Assembly: GCA_935421135.1 (NCBI GenBank)
Contig: OW285189.1
Span: 20,524,298 to 20,588,297, forward strand
DNA length: 64,000 bases
DNA from: Bugulina stolonifera
Taxonomy: Eukaryota > Bryozoa > Gymnolaemata > Cheilostomatida > Bugulidae
Direction: 5' to 3'
Positions 43,001 to 57,151 of this stretch are shown piece by piece (positions within the stretch are counted from its first letter, which is position 1; each line of letters begins with the position of its first letter). The translations under genes and the position numbers were made by a program. The notes under the pieces were generated by a model. That model searched no databases and was not told the origin of the DNA. It saw nothing but the letters and a program-made list of their open reading frames with translations.

Positions 43001-44982
43001 ACAGCACACTTCACAGAGTGTCCATCATATTTATTGGATAATTCTATGGACCCACCCTATTTGCACTACAGATTCACCTTACGGCAGTTTTGAGAATCAC
43101 TAGTGTAATCAGTGACCAAACTGATAACCAAGTAGCACTTGTAGATGGTAGGTGTGGATCGTGGTATTATCAGGTGACGTACAGCTTGAGTTACCGCTAC
43201 ATGCTATAGGCCAGTTGTCAACTTCCTGCATTCACATAATACTTGACTAATTCGGGTAGGTTGAAACATGACAGAAACAATGTTACACAAACATACGCCT
43301 TACACCTATATATGTAATGTTATATATGTAATATTACAATGTATATAATGCAGTATAATAGTTTGTATGATGAATTGGATATATTCCCAGTGATGTCAAC
43401 AGATCAACTTGACAAGGTTGGTATTTCAGTCACTCAGCTAGGAGTCTTACAACATCAAAAATATAGTAGGTGGAAATGCTATTTGGAGAATATGGGATGA
43501 AAATTTGGGTGTGGCAAATGGAGCGTAGACTCACAGGCTAGTCTATGGTTATAGTTAGAAGTTGTCTTCTCCACTTATAACCATCTCAGAATGAGATGGG
43601 AAATTATTCTAACAATATATTATTATTAGAATACAACCTGGTATTGTCTTATGATGACAGTCTCGTATATTAGGGATCAATAATATCCCTATTCTTTTCA
43701 ACTAGCACTAGGTATAGCAAACGAGTTAAGGAAATGGTTTATAACATATTAATTTTTTTTCAAAAATTACAATTTTATACACTACACATCAAACTTGTGA
43801 ATTTAAAAGTTCAACACTTTAAAGGGTGTTAATACAATCTAGAAACATATCCATGTAGTGATGTTCCAATGAAGTTTATCAACTCTATACTATATAAAGT
43901 AAACATACATACATGTAAGAGAGTCACTAGTGAGCAAAATGTATTTGTATAAGAAAGTTGACAGACTAACACATTATAATGCAATATGATACAATACAAT
44001 CTTTTTAACAGTCAATACATAATCATATCAAATAATTATATGAAATACACGTGTATGAATAAGGCAGAATAATAAGATAAGATAGAGAAAAACAATAGAT
44101 GGCCTGAAATAATATGCCATTATCACACAAAATATGATTTCAATATCGCACAGAAAGGTATTATGAGTTAAAATAAGGCAGCAATGAGGTAAGCAAGTAC
44201 TTGTGTTTGGTAGGGATTGCTTAGTTAAAAGTAAAGAGAATAAAAATGAGCAACTTTTACTAGTAAATTAAGAAATGAAAACATTATCATTATAAGTACT
44301 TGTAATGTATTGTAAACATCAAATACAATTACAATAAGGCTGCATATGGACCAACTTGTAAAAACCCTGTCTTTGTATATTATTACAGTAAACGGAAAGT
44401 GTAGAGCAAAGCATGGCTGGTGTCATATTCAGATGTTACTTCAGAAGCTAGGGACCATTTGTTTGTTGCCGCATTCATCATAACCTATAGGTATGTACAT
44501 GTTATATAATATACTGCATACATGTATTTGTATGCAATATAGCCGTACCAAGTTAGAAGATATTGCAAGGGGAATACATAACATACAAGGGGGACAATAA
44601 ATACATGCTCTAGTTTATACAATGTGAACTTTCATGAGTAGAAATATGTTCAGCTGGTTCAGGCTTATAGGAGATACATGTCTTATCTTTCCCTTTATAA
44701 AGATAGTAACATTTTATTTCTTTATTTGATAATAGATTGACGTGGTAACACTGACAGTCCCACTACCGCCTTGGGAAGTGTTGTTAACCTCAGAGCTCTT
44801 TGGACAAGCAAGTGCAAAATTATAACAGGACTCCAGTTTACTATAAAAGACAATTTTGTAGACTGCTTTGCTTTGTCAGCAGTATATTAACTAAACACAT
44901 AACATAAACCAGTTGAGATGGACTGAACATCTCTTGGTGTGAAGACGCAGATATTCAATAATGCAATACTTACGGCTAGACT

Positions 44983-47900
44983 CTATGGATAAGCTGATTT
45001 GGCAGGCGCTTTCAGGCCAATATAGACAGGATTAGGTGTTTTCTCAATAGTCCTGATACCAATATATGAGATGAGACCTACAGAGTAACATGGTGTGACT
45101 ATAATATAGTATGCTTATATTCAACCATAACGCATTTCCAGTTGCAGTGTTTTAAGTGACTTCGCTATTACTCGAGAGTACAAACCTTCAGAAGTTAATC
45201 CAAGATCTCGAGATATGTTCTTGTAAGTTTGCGCTTCCAGCTCATATCGATTAATGATGGCTTGGGCCTCAGTCTGAGCTCTAAAACACGAGACAAAAGA
45301 ACAGTTTGCACCAAGTGTACTGCTTGGGTGAGTGTACTGTTTGGGTTGGTGTGTAAAATAATGTTTTATAAATACAGAGATAGAAAGCTGCTACCGATAG
45401 TAAGATTCTACCCTAACACTCCTGTACTAGCAATATGTTATTATACATACGTAACAAATACTCACTGATACTCCAAGATACGCATGTCTGACTCAGCCTT
45501 CTCAACAAGAATCTGTCCTGCATAACTAGCTTCCTTCAGTTTGGTTTCGGCTTTAGTCTCGGCTTTAGGTCGTTCTTCAACGGCAACCTTAGAAGGGAAC
45601 CAATGCAGTAGTATAATACGTCAATACGTACAGAATTCATGTAAGCAATATCAGAGTGAACTAAACTCACTGCCATATTATGTATATCATATAATAGCGA
45701 TGCTAGCAATAACCCTTGAGAGAACATGAGCACAAATGTATAAGTGTGTACATGTACACACATACATACATGTACATACATACATACATGTACACACACA
45801 CGTACACAAGGAATGCTACTGGAGTTGGCTCCTCTCACTCATGTTAATAAACAAGGAGAAATAACTCCTAAATAGCTCAACCATACAAGTGCAGTGATTT
45901 GGTACAACCGATATGCTTATCTTGGTCCTTGGTCTTTCTATTTTCAGCATGAATTTAGTATTAGTGCATACATGTACACAAAGACATACATGTACATTAT
46001 GATGTACATACATACATGTACACACATATACTGCACAATCATGTACATTGTAGGTTAGATGGTAATGGGAGATACTCTTAGAACCTAATGTACTTATTTA
46101 CAAAGAAATGAATACAAGGCATGTGTGTACTAAACTAACCACAACATGTATTATGTTATATATATATTATATTTATTTATTACCTGAATGTTCTCTACAG
46201 CAGCTTGCTTAGACCTAATAGCAGCTTCATAGCTCTCTGGACGTCGAATGTCATTGACCTGAACATCGTTAATCTCGCATTTAAATAGGTCGCATCTTTG
46301 CTGTAACTTTGCTTTTAGCTGTACTGTGAATTCAGTTCGGTTAGTCTGGAAATCATTGGTGTTAAACTTGCTGCATACCACCTGAACAGCAGCCATACCT
46401 GTAATGTACCAGTATGGTAGCTTGGTACAAATGGTTTTGCATATCATAAAATAAAGCGGCATTGAATAAATGTTCCTGCCCTACTCCATTTAATATCTAA
46501 GGTAGACCTGGATGACGTTAAGCAGTATGGTTTAGAATCGTTCAGATAAATCTATGAGCATTTTATTACTACCACTACCCTAGTCAGTCACAGAAAAATG
46601 GGTAATTAAAATCTATATTTAGCTTATTGGTCAAAGCTGTCAGTTGGATTTGAAGAGTCACGCTTGACCTGATCTGATCGTTTATAACATTACTCAACAA
46701 ATGAAATGTATATGATATAGTGAAATAGTACCCATTCATGTTTTAAAACGTCCTGTTCTATGCTATGTACTTCTGAAAATAGAATACAAACCAGCAGCTT
46801 TGAGAACTTCTTGATATTTGTCAAACTCCTTAAACTGTGTTACCAGTTCATACAGATAATCTGGCTTAGCTTTAAACTGATATGATACATCGAGGTTGAT
46901 CGTCACTCCATCCATATTCAGACACTATGTACAATGGAAATGATCATGAAATACATACAAAATGTTAGATCTATATTACAGCTATAAGACACTATGAATG
47001 AACCAAAAAACTTTTCGAAAAAAAACAAAACAATGGGACAAGTATAAAGATAGGAAGCACTTGAAAATATAAATCCTCATCAAGCGATTATTTGGATTAG
47101 TATTTTGACACCACAGGGAATTGTTGGTGGTAAATCGGAGAGTTTATGTTTGGAATGTCAGTTATTAAAAAGGATTTAATCCTTAGTCTAGAAATTGAAG
47201 GCATCTACAACCACAGAATACACACAGAATTGTATTGAGTATTTGAGTATATTGTACAACACAAAAATCTCCTGTTGTAATTTCCGTGCTTTCCCTGTTT
47301 ACAAAATTGATTGTAAGCAAGAGAATTACTGGGATTGGAATTGTATCAGTTGTATCAATTGACTTGTGTATGCGTTTTATTATCATCACGTGTATGGAAC
47401 ATACCGATGCATCATCAATGGAGTTAGTAGTGTAAATGCTAGGAAAGACAATCATCTCATAGCCAGGTGGCCCAGAATGAAGACCTTCTCGGTAGACCTG
47501 CTCCTTTAGCTTTTTATTTATTTTATCATATTTCAGACCAACTAAAACAAATGCAATGCGTAGATAATCATAATATTATACTTGCGTATTATAATATACA
47601 TATAAATACAAGAATATAATAATTATAACACAATATAATTATGCATTACAAGTATATTATAATGTAATTGTAATATGAGCTGATATGGTTACACGATCAA
47701 GCAGTTCAATATGGAGGCGGATTGTCGTCAACAGGGATCGATATTATTATACATATACTACATATATGAAATTCACACAGCATTCTCTAAACCTACCATA
47801 ATGTGTTGTAATTCAATTGTTATTGTATAACTTATGAGCTTTTATACTTTGTTGAAACACACAGATCAAAAATGTATTAATGATGGTAATATTTTATATA

Positions 47901-49817
47901 TCTTATATGCATGCAGTATGAATATTTTTACACAAAATTCAATCATAAAGAAGACGAGTGCAAACAAAAAATGTGGTTTAGTTCTAAATTTAGTTATGTT
48001 TGATCCTTTAGACTCATCATTAATCACTAGGGGAAGTGAAAGACATTCTGGTTAGAAATTAAAAGTCAGGTTCAGATCTTAATTCCCCTTGAGGTCGATG
48101 AATAAAACTATGATGCCACAAATTAAAATTCGCAGAACAGGCTTGGGACAAGGACAGACTTGGTGATATATATAGGCTGCTGAGGATCAACATGTAGTCA
48201 AATTATTAAAATTTTGGTATATAAAACTATATTGAAAATGAAAAACTAAAAATATTTAGATCAAGAACATGACTGAAAACTTAAATTCTTAACAAGCTGA
48301 CACCCAAACTGAGATTAACCCCATCTAGCCATCACTCCAGGTTCAGGTTAAAATTGGAGCCTCTAGACCGCTCTGAAAAGCAGAAGGGGAGGCTATATTT
48401 TGTTACAAACAAAATAAAATGAGTCACAGCATAGAGACTAAAAAGGAGCATATGAATATAACTAACAGAGTTGGGTCCAAGTCGACTTGCAAGTCAAGTC
48501 CAAGTTAAGTCAGTGCTGCCTCAAGTCAAGACAAATCAGCCGTCATGCAAGTCACGTCAAGTCAAGTCAAAATGCAAGTCAAGTGGAAGACAACTTCAAA
48601 AAATTTTACATTTTCCAAAACATCACTTTTTTCTTTTAGTAGGCATTCCAATCCATGAAAAGTCTATGCCAAGGTGTAGCAGGACATGTACATGTATGTT
48701 ATGCAATCATGGTAAATAACTAGTCTACATAAGTAGTATTGTGGGCACTACGGTCGAGACTGGTCATATAGCATTGTCTACTGTATATTGTAATGGTAAT
48801 ACAGTGTTATATAGCATATAGACAGCACATGGTACAGCACAGAGTGTCCTCTGGCCAGTCCTGCAATTTAACTCTAGTAATTATTGCACTGTACATTGTA
48901 TTCACTACTTACACCACACCTATGCTACACTTACACTACTTGCACTGTGCGTACTTGAGACTATGCATTGTGTAGTCTCACGTACACCCAGCCTAGATAT
49001 TGCCTGAGTTGTGTATCCCCATAGCTAACCTTGATATACTCGGAGTGCTGCTAGTAGCACTGATCTAGTAAAAATGATAAATAGGTAGGCAATTTTCCAT
49101 GTTGGCTAAACACTGTACAAAATTTTTATTTGCCAGATTGACTTGGCAGAACCCAAGTCAAAATCACAAGTCATTCATGTGTCCAAGTCAAGTCAAGTCA
49201 AGTCACATTGATGCACAAGTCAAAGTCAAGTCAAGTCAGCAAGTTAGCAAGTCCAAGTCAAGTCGACTTGTGACTTGACTTGGCAAGTCAAGTCGACTTG
49301 TGACTTGACTTGGCAAGTCAAGTCAAATCTATGACTTGGACCCAGCTCTGATAACTAAGCTATTTACTAAAATATCCAACTCTCATGTCCCTGGTTGTTC
49401 GTGCAACAAATGCATTGAAGCTTACTGTGCTATTTGTATGGATGGCCACAGGCAAACTTTTCGACTGGTACCTGGTATTTTGCCTGTTTGGTTTAAAACA
49501 ATTGTCTATAAAATCATTCAGCTAACAAAAAGACCCACACTCAGATTGAGTTAAAATAAAACATAACACGGTTAATCGTTTACTTTCATGGCAGTTTTCT
49601 AGTAGTTCCAGACCTAAAGTAATTATATTATTATTAAATTATTATAAAATAATTTCTCCTTTTTTTCCCGGAGTCCGAATCAGCTCAACTGCAGCGATGA
49701 CTTACTTTCAAATGAGTCTAGCTTCTTTAGAGATGAAGCCACAAGACCAATGATCAAAGCAAGGATGCAGACTACAACTGCTAGGACAATTATCTTCACA
49801 GTTTTTCCCTCACCCAT
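44983..49817 (-). CDS. Membrane-anchored SPFH/Band-7 domain protein (prohibitin/stomatin superfamily)
   Basis: Seven exons on the minus strand: 49817-49706, 47541-47405, 46924-46792, 46398-46184, 45587-45466, 45280-45186 and 45077-44983. They total 909 nt (302 aa). Residues about 7-31 form an N-terminal membrane anchor (VKIIVLAVVVCILALIIGLV). Residues about 60-210 read as an SPFH domain: YEMIVFPSIY, MDGVTINLDVSYQFK, QLKAKLQQRCDLFKCEINDVQVNDIRRPESYEAAI with gaps. An Ala/Glu/Lys-rich segment (QAAVENIQ to EAQAIINRYELEAQ) is predicted helical, as in prohibitin-like proteins. Such proteins oligomerise into membrane rings or microdomains. I cannot assign it to stomatin, prohibitin or flotillin. It shares a 444-bp divergent upstream region with SERINC, and its first intron holds a hAT-like insertion. 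Confidence 0.87.
48466..49350. mobile_element. hAT-like non-autonomous element with AAGTC arrays, copy 1
   Basis: Starts CAGAGTTGGGTCCAAGTC and ends GACTTGGACCCAGCTCTG. It is flanked by a perfect 8-bp duplication ATAACTAA (48458-48465 and 49351-49358). Both subterminal regions are packed with AAGTC pentamers and their inverse. It has no transposase frame and lies in SPFH intron 1. CAGAG termini with an 8-bp duplication fit the hAT superfamily. Confidence 0.9.
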
Positions 49818-50261
49818 CCTGAACAACTATTATTCAAATAACTTTTATTTTGTTGACTGACGGAAGAGAAATCCGTTTTCTCTTACAGGAAGTGCATTCC
49901 TGTTGCCTAGTAAAGGTCTGGTTTATAGGCAGAGAAATATACGGTAGCTTGTAATATACCCCCGTACCAACTACGGAATCTATTAACCTAGTCTACAATA
50001 TTATTGCTGTCTCCAGATTCACCGGTAAAATGCCTTTTTCACGATCGAAAACAGAGCCACGAGATGGTCTTATAAATATACAGCCAATTAAAACCGATAA
50101 ATTAGCATCACGTGCTCGCTGAACAATAAACAACATTTCACTGAAAACATTTACAAATAACAAGAGAGCTGTCAAACTTGAAACTTCGGAGCTGATTATC
50201 CCTTCCTACAACTACATTATAGATATATAGTTGTGTTCTTTTACGTAACTCATACTGGATA
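49818..50261. promoter_or_regulatory. Divergent upstream region shared by the SPFH gene and SERINC
   Basis: Only 444 bp separate the two start codons. The 5' UTRs and promoters of both must lie here if the first exons are complete. No TATA box could be assigned with confidence. Confidence 0.5.
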
Positions 50262-53200
50262 ATGTGCTGTGGCGTTGGTATTTTGGGCAGTGTAAGTGTA
50301 GTGTTATTAAATCATAGCTAAAATTCCATACCAAGTGACTTGATTACTAGTACTAGTACAGTACTAACTAAAACTAATGATAAATATTAAATAAAAATAA
50401 ATTACTTATCACTAGTCACTTGATATTAAATTTTATCTAATTATTTTCTAAGTTAGTTTTAATTTGATTTAATAGTTATATTATGAATTTAAATTATTAT
50501 ATATAATAACAATAATAATAATTGCTATTGTTATAAATACTAATAATAGTAATAGTGATAATCATAAGATAATGATATTATTCTTATTTTTTCGTTTTTT
50601 TATTTTCACGTATTTACTAGTATCATCATTATGATTTCCATATTCTTTATGAAGTTTAAATTAGATTAATGAATAATATAATTATAAATAATAATAAATG
50701 ACAATCAGAATTTGATAAACATGACCTGAAAGTAGCCTAATAATAATTGAATACAAGTTATTGGGTAACATTCTGATTTAATGACGAAGCACTTGAGTGG
50801 TATGGTCATCATTATTTTCATTAGTCTCGGTTATTACTGTGACTACTTGATAATTGTGCTCACCTGGTTCTCTTGTGATTGTATAACTGAAATCTCTAAT
50901 CGCTATTTTCTATAAATCTATTATTATTGAAGCAAAAATAACTGTTAATACAAATAAACAACGATCTTTAAGAAAGCAAGCGTATTCATATTAACATTTA
51001 TTAGTTGAATAGGTGAATAAAATGGTAGAATAATCATTTATATTTTTAACATTAACCTAATGATATTTAAATTTCTTAGTATTACATGTGCGTTCTATTA
51101 CTTTTTCTATATAAATTGGAGAACTTGCGTTATTGGTTTTAATATGATAGGTAATTAGTGTTATGAAGGACTAGAATCACTAAACTTCTATGATTATTGC
51201 TTCATAGAATAGGCAAACAATCTATTGGTCTATAGCCTACATGTTTATCTATATTGTCTGTTTCAGCTGGCATGTTGCGTGGGAACATCAGCATGTAGCT
51301 TATGCTGTAAATGCTGTCCATCATGTAAAAATTCAACTAGTTCGAGGATTGTGTATGCAATCTTTCTTCTACTTGGAGTTGCTGTTTCATGTATTCTACT
51401 CATTCCTGGTGTGCGCCATGGACTTGACAAGGTAAAATCCGCAGAGGGTTACTGTAACTACTTCTTCATGATGGATTTTGTTATTTACATGTATAGCCTA
51501 TAGCCTATGCAAGCCTATTCGGCCTGCAAAGAGATTTGGAGCCTTATTCAACATATTTCCAATACGATCAAGCCATGACTGGAGGCCTGAATGTCTTGGT
51601 TTAACTAAAGCTAGACAATTTGTTTTGTATTTAGGTTCCTGGACTGTGTAGTGGTGTTGCGAAGGATATTCCTTTTCACATAATTGATGGAAAGGGGTTG
51701 TCTACGGGGCTCACCAACTGTGACCTCGTGGTAGGTTACAGAGCTGTCTATGCCATATGCTTTGGCATGGCCTGCTTTTTTGGTTTCATGGCTGTGCTGA
51801 TGATCTGTGTAAAATCATCCAAAGACCCGCGTGCTAAGATTCATAATGGGTGGGTAATAACCATTATAAATATTGACAAGAGTATTGATGTTAGACTAAT
51901 TACAGGCCTTTATTAGTCGATATTCTAATACATCTTGTAATTCCAGGAAATATGTAATAGTGATTGTAATTTGTCTATGCATAAGCTATATTTTGTATGT
52001 GCAATCAGAAAAAGATGTTGTATCTATACAAAGAATGGCACAAATGCTAGTGTAGGTCTATATAGTTTCTGTAACAACTACTCTCTTTGATGTTGCAGAT
52101 TTTGGTTGTTCAAGGTTATTGCCTTCATTGGACCAATGGTTGGAGGGTTCTTTCTCCCATGGGATACTATGGCAACTCGTAAGTAGCAGCTGACTCTGCG
52201 CATTATCTGTAGAGTTACTTGTTCACCTTGTCAAAAATATCATGCTCAGGTTAATTTGAAGGTTGTCCTCAGGCTCATCAATCTCTGGTAGAATAACTAG
52301 GAGTGTAAATAGTTTTACGTCTTTTACAGCCTGGATGATTATTGGGATGATTGGTGCATTCGTATTCATACTGGTACAGCTGATCCTGGTGGTAGACCTT
52401 GCTTATGCATGGAATGAGAAGTTCCTGGAAAAAGCAGAGGAGGGGGATGGACACAAAGGATGGTATATTGGTAAGTTGATTTTCTTCATGTGATTGTATT
52501 TGACATAGCATACAAATGCAATGTATATTATTTACCTGGGAGCATTGTTTGTATAGTTTTTATTTGTTACCACTGAGTACTATCTGTTAATTTTCCCTGA
52601 GGTTGTTCACCAATCGCTGGGAGCGGAAAACTCTCAAAATCTTACTAATCAACTACCATGGTGAAAATAATAGTAAACTGTTGGTAATAGTATTGTCATG
52701 GTTAGCCATCTGTGTACACCGTTAACTGTATTAATTACCATGTCACATCCTAGTTGTTTCCTGTAACCTGTTGACTACTGGCTCTCGTAGTAGACCACTT
52801 ATCATACTATAGACTATAGGGGTTTACTTTGCCTAAGCACCAGGTCGCCCTACTCATTGCTTCAAGCTGCTTCTAATCAAACCTATATGCTGCCATTCAA
52901 CATAGTCAATGTACATGTGTACATACTATATTGGCCAAGGGCATATAGTCTAGTGTTTGTACAAGCAGATATTTTACTTTTAAAGATGCAAACACACGAG
53001 AGCATTTTGGGGTGAATTTGACGCTCGCGAATCGCCAGAGTGCCAACGCTCGAGCTCAGCCAGCTGAGTTAGTGAGACGATTCGCTTGACGCTGATTGGC
53101 TGCTAAACAGAGTTAGTAAACATAAGCGTGTCATTGGTTAATAGTTGACTCGCCGTGCTCTCCGTTTCACCCCGTGTGTTTATCAAAGGCATAGCGTTCG

Positions 53201-56200
53201 ACGCTCGTTCAGAAAACGCTCGCCCTAAAACGCTCTCGTGTGTTTGCACCTTAAGGCTTGGAAATTGGAATTTATTGACCGTTTGCAATTGTGTGTTATG
53301 CATACTACCATGAATAAAATAATAAGCAATTATACTCCATGTATAAGTTGTATTTCATTGTAGCACTACTGGTATTCACTGTACTCTTTTATGCCATCAC
53401 TCTGGTAGCAGCAGGTCTAATGATTCATTTCTATGGATTTCCAGATACGGTAAGACAATTCATATACAGTATACCATGTACAAGTGTACATGTGCAACAA
53501 AGAGTACCAGATTCTTCATTTTGTATCTTATGGTCTTATTGGAATATATGAGACAAAGTTAGATGGCAATTTCTAAGCTCACAAGTTCATGGGTTGAAAC
53601 AAACAATATTCACCTTTCTAAAGCTAGAGGAGAGGTTGATGTAATATGTAATGTAATATTATATTGTACAAGCTACCGAACCCCTTTGTGATGTAATCTT
53701 CCTCTGGCAAGGTAACTAAGAACCAGAGTTGGGTCCAAGTCGACTTGCAAGTCAACAAGTCAAGTCATTTCTAAAATTTTGGAGGCAAGTCAAGTCGAAG
53801 TCAAGTCAGTGCTGCCTCAAGTCAAGTCAAGTCAAGTAATTTCTAAAATTTTGAAGGCAAGTCAAGTCGAAGTCAAGTCAGTGCTGCCTCAAGTCAAGTC
53901 AAGTCAAGTCAGCTGTCATGCAAGTCACAAGTCAAGTCAAGTCAAAGTCAAGTCAAGTCAAAATGCAAGTCAAGTGGAAGATAACTTCAAAAAATTTTAC
54001 ATTTTTCAAAACATCATTTTTTTTCTTTTAGTAGGCATTCCAATCCATGAAAAACCTATGCCAAGGTGTAGCAGGGCATGGGCATGTATGTGATGCAATC
54101 ATGGTAAAGAACTAGTCTATATAAGTAGTATTATTGGCACTACAGTCGAGACTGGTCATATAGTATTATATACCGTATATTGTAATGGTGATGCAGTGTT
54201 ACATAGCACATGGTACAGCAAGGAGTGTCCACTGGCCAGTCCTGCAATTTAACTCTAGTAATTATTGCACTGCACATTGTATTCACTACTTACACCCCAC
54301 CTACATTGTATGCTACACTTACACTACTTGCAATGTGTGTACTTGTGGCTATGCATTGTCGTTGTGTAGTCTCACGTACACACAGCTTAGATAGTGCCTG
54401 AATTGTGTACCCTCATAGCTAACCTTGATATACTCTAAGTGCTGCTAGTAGCACTGATCTAGTAAAAATGATAATTAGGTAGGCAATTGAGACCTTTTTT
54501 CCATGTTGGCTAAACACTGTACAAAATTTTTATTTGCCAGATTGACTTGGCAAAACCCAAGTCAAAATCACAAGTCATTCCTGTGTCCAAGTCAAGTCAA
54601 GTCAAGTCACATTGATGTGCAAGTCAAAGTCAAGTCAAAATCACAAGTCATTCATGTGTCCAAGTCAAGTCAAGTCAAGTCACATTGATGTGCAAGTCAA
54701 AGTCAAGTCAAGTCAGCAAGTTGGCAAGTCCAAGTCAAGTCGACTTGTGACTTGACTTGACTTGGCAAGTCAAGTCAAATCTATGACTTGGACCCAGCTC
54801 TGCTAAGAACACATCAGTGATCCTTCAATAGTGACCGATACACATTATATCAGTGACTAGTTCTTCAACATAAATTTTGTAAGCATAGCAGTTAGCTTTT
54901 AAAGAAGAGGTGGAACAACTATTCCTGCAATTTGTATGGTATTGTTCTATAATACAGATTTTTTAATAATTACTCACCTATTGTAATGTTATTTGATAGA
55001 CAAACCCAGTTACAAATCCAATCAAGGATGCTTGCTCTGCACACAAAGGTTTCATCGGTATCAATCTGGTATTGATTGTCATAGTCTCTATCGTTGCAGT
55101 ACTTCCTAGAGTGCAGGAGGGTAAGTCAAGTAATATAGTTCTTCATCTACATGTATATGTATACGTGTTTACATACCTCTGATGCTAGGTTACAGCAAAG
55201 ATTCAACTGTGTATACATTGTACGTTACCACAATGTCATTATTAACGAGTAACATATTTACGTTTTCTTAATCAATGCATTATGTTTATATTTTCTAGCT
55301 AACCCTAGATCTGGACTACTCCAGCCATCTATTATAGCTCTGTATGTCATCTATTTGACTTGGTCCGCTATCAGCAATGACCCAGGTATGTAACATGGGT
55401 TCACCTAGTCATGCATGTGCCAGGTACAAACAAGTACTGCGTAAATTATGTAGTGATAAAAACCGTTTGCTGTTACTGTCCAGATCACTAGAGAACTATT
55501 TTCTTCAAACCTTGTCATATTGTATTATTAGTTTGTTTATACTTTTAATTCTATTTTTCACGGCGAGTAGGCTATAGATGCCTAGGTCTAGAATAGCTGG
55601 TTCACTGCTCTATATAATGACTTTCTCTACTTGTAGATTGCAACCCCTCTCTCATGCAGATCTACATCAAACTCAAAGATGGAAGTGCTGCCAATACTAC
55701 AGGGGTTTCCAATTCTGGTGGTGGGTTTGGTTCCCAAGTTGATGCTATAAGTATTATCACACTGGCAATTTGGTTCGTAGCCATCATCTACTCAAGGTGA
55801 GCTGAGTTGTCTTCTCTTGTTTATTTAGTATTTCACATGTAAAATATACATCTTTGTGTTGTTGATAAAGGGTTGGGCTATTAGACGTTGACCTACATAT
55901 ACATGTACATGTATGTATGTTTTAATTATTTCAGAGATGTTGCGAAGAGTATGTACATGCAGGTGTAGTTCTACATTTACATGTAACTTGAGCATACATC
56001 CAGAAGCTGCTGGAATTTATTTGTTTCACTTCTTGCAAAAACAGCTGTTTGAATAATCGATTTTAGCAACATGTACAAACAGATCGTTGAAATGAAAACT
56101 AGACAACACTAATTGAAAATTATATCATTTCGTTGCTACTGATACAAAGACTCCCAACTGCATATACAATGTAGATACTCACAAAAATGACAGAATGACG

Positions 56201-57151
56201 ATTGTTGCTCTAACTATTGTTTGCCCTAATTCTAAATTGGCAGAGGTGTCATTCTTATTAGTGTTTTTATTTACAAAACAGTTCAAAACAAGATTTCTAA
56301 ATGTATTTTTGAAACAGTACAATGACTTTGTCCGCTGATTTGGCGTATTTAATTTTGTAGTGTAAGAAACAGTTCACACAGCAATGTTGGAAGATTGACT
56401 ATGAAAGGTGATGAAAATGTGATACTAGGAGACACTGATGATGACAAGGACAAAGATGATGATGATGCTGAGAGTGGTCAGAAGGTGTACGATGATGAAA
56501 AGGATGGTGTAGCTTATAACTACACATTCTTTCATCTTATGTTCTTCCTAGCTTCATTCTATGTAATGATGACTCTTACCAACTGGTACAAGTGAGTAGC
56601 ATGCCAAACTATTGATATGTTGTTACGTTGATGAGCTGTTTAAATGGCTTCAGTAATTCTGGTTGGTGATTTTTTAACTTTTGATTGGTAGGCTTTCTAA
56701 TCTCTAAGCACTCTATTGTATGTTACAGTATAACATAAGAGGTATATCCTGGTGACCTTATACTTTGGTGTGTACAAAGTATTTGCTTTTTGTGATTGAT
56801 TGGTGGATAGCTTTTAGACACCATCAGTAACTGACAGACAATATTACTGATTATAGGCAGGCTTTGGGTAATGCCCAATTGATTGCATTATAATCATATT
56901 ACATGTGATATTGTGAATACTAAAGGTCATCAGAGTAGTATTAAAACTTGACTATACCATACTCATGTACATGTAAATGATAGTTTGGTTTCTTTCTTTA
57001 CAGGCCTAAAGTGGAGCTAGGAGGAATAATAACACTGACTGCCAGTAAACCTGCAATGTGGGTGAAGATAGCTTCCAGCTGGGTCTGTATAGCTATCTAT
57101 TTCTGGACTCTCATTGCCCCTCTCATTCTTACCGGCAGAGAGTTTGACTAG
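50262..57151 (+). CDS. SERINC: Serine incorporator (SERINC/TDE1 family) membrane protein
   Basis: Eleven exons: 50262-50291, 51267-51431, 51635-51849, 52099-52178, 52330-52470, 53364-53449, 55000-55120, 55299-55385, 55637-55796, 56361-56591 and 57004-57151. They total 1464 nt (487 aa), the usual family length. Diagnostic stretches: an N-terminal Cys-rich [23 protein letters not shown], the [20 protein letters not shown] segment, [20 protein letters not shown], and [20 protein letters not shown] before the terminal FD. About ten hydrophobic segments fit the SERINC fold. The cytoplasmic loop in exon 10 is strongly acidic ([14 protein letters not shown]). SERINCs are lipid-scrambling or serine-lipid associated membrane proteins. 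The paralogue number cannot be assigned. An alternative in-frame acceptor at 52273 would add 19 residues. Two MITE-type insertions sit in its introns. Confidence 0.97.
52984..53250. mobile_element. TTAA-flanked MITE, 267 bp
   Basis: Terminal inverted repeats share TGCAAACACACGAGAGC (start) and its inverse at the end. They continue as GTTTTAGGG-like sequence and are bounded by TTAA (52980-52983 and 53251-53254). The interior is richer in CG dinucleotides than its surroundings. It lies in SERINC intron 5. Confidence 0.8.
53724..54802. mobile_element. hAT-like non-autonomous element with AAGTC arrays, copy 2
   Basis: Same termini as the 48466-49350 element (CAGAGTTGGGTCCAAGTC ... GACCCAGCTCTG), with its own perfect duplication CTAAGAAC (53716-53723 and 54803-54810). 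The central part is closely similar to copy 1 in the same orientation. The pentamer arrays are longer. It lies in SERINC intron 6. Confidence 0.92.

Larger units (their letters stand above)
38903..44982. other. Gene-poor intergenic region
   Basis: About 6 kb of AT-rich DNA between the tetraspanin start and the 3' end of the SPFH gene. No exon has domain or splice support. It contains a hAT-like MITE (39332-39516), a dispersed repeat copy (39933-40090), and at about 40865-40920 a weak tRNA-like head that may be a SINE fragment. Open frames of 60-79 codons at 41073-41309 and elsewhere are unremarkable. A minus-strand AATAAA at 44713-44718 could serve the SPFH gene. Confidence 0.45.
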
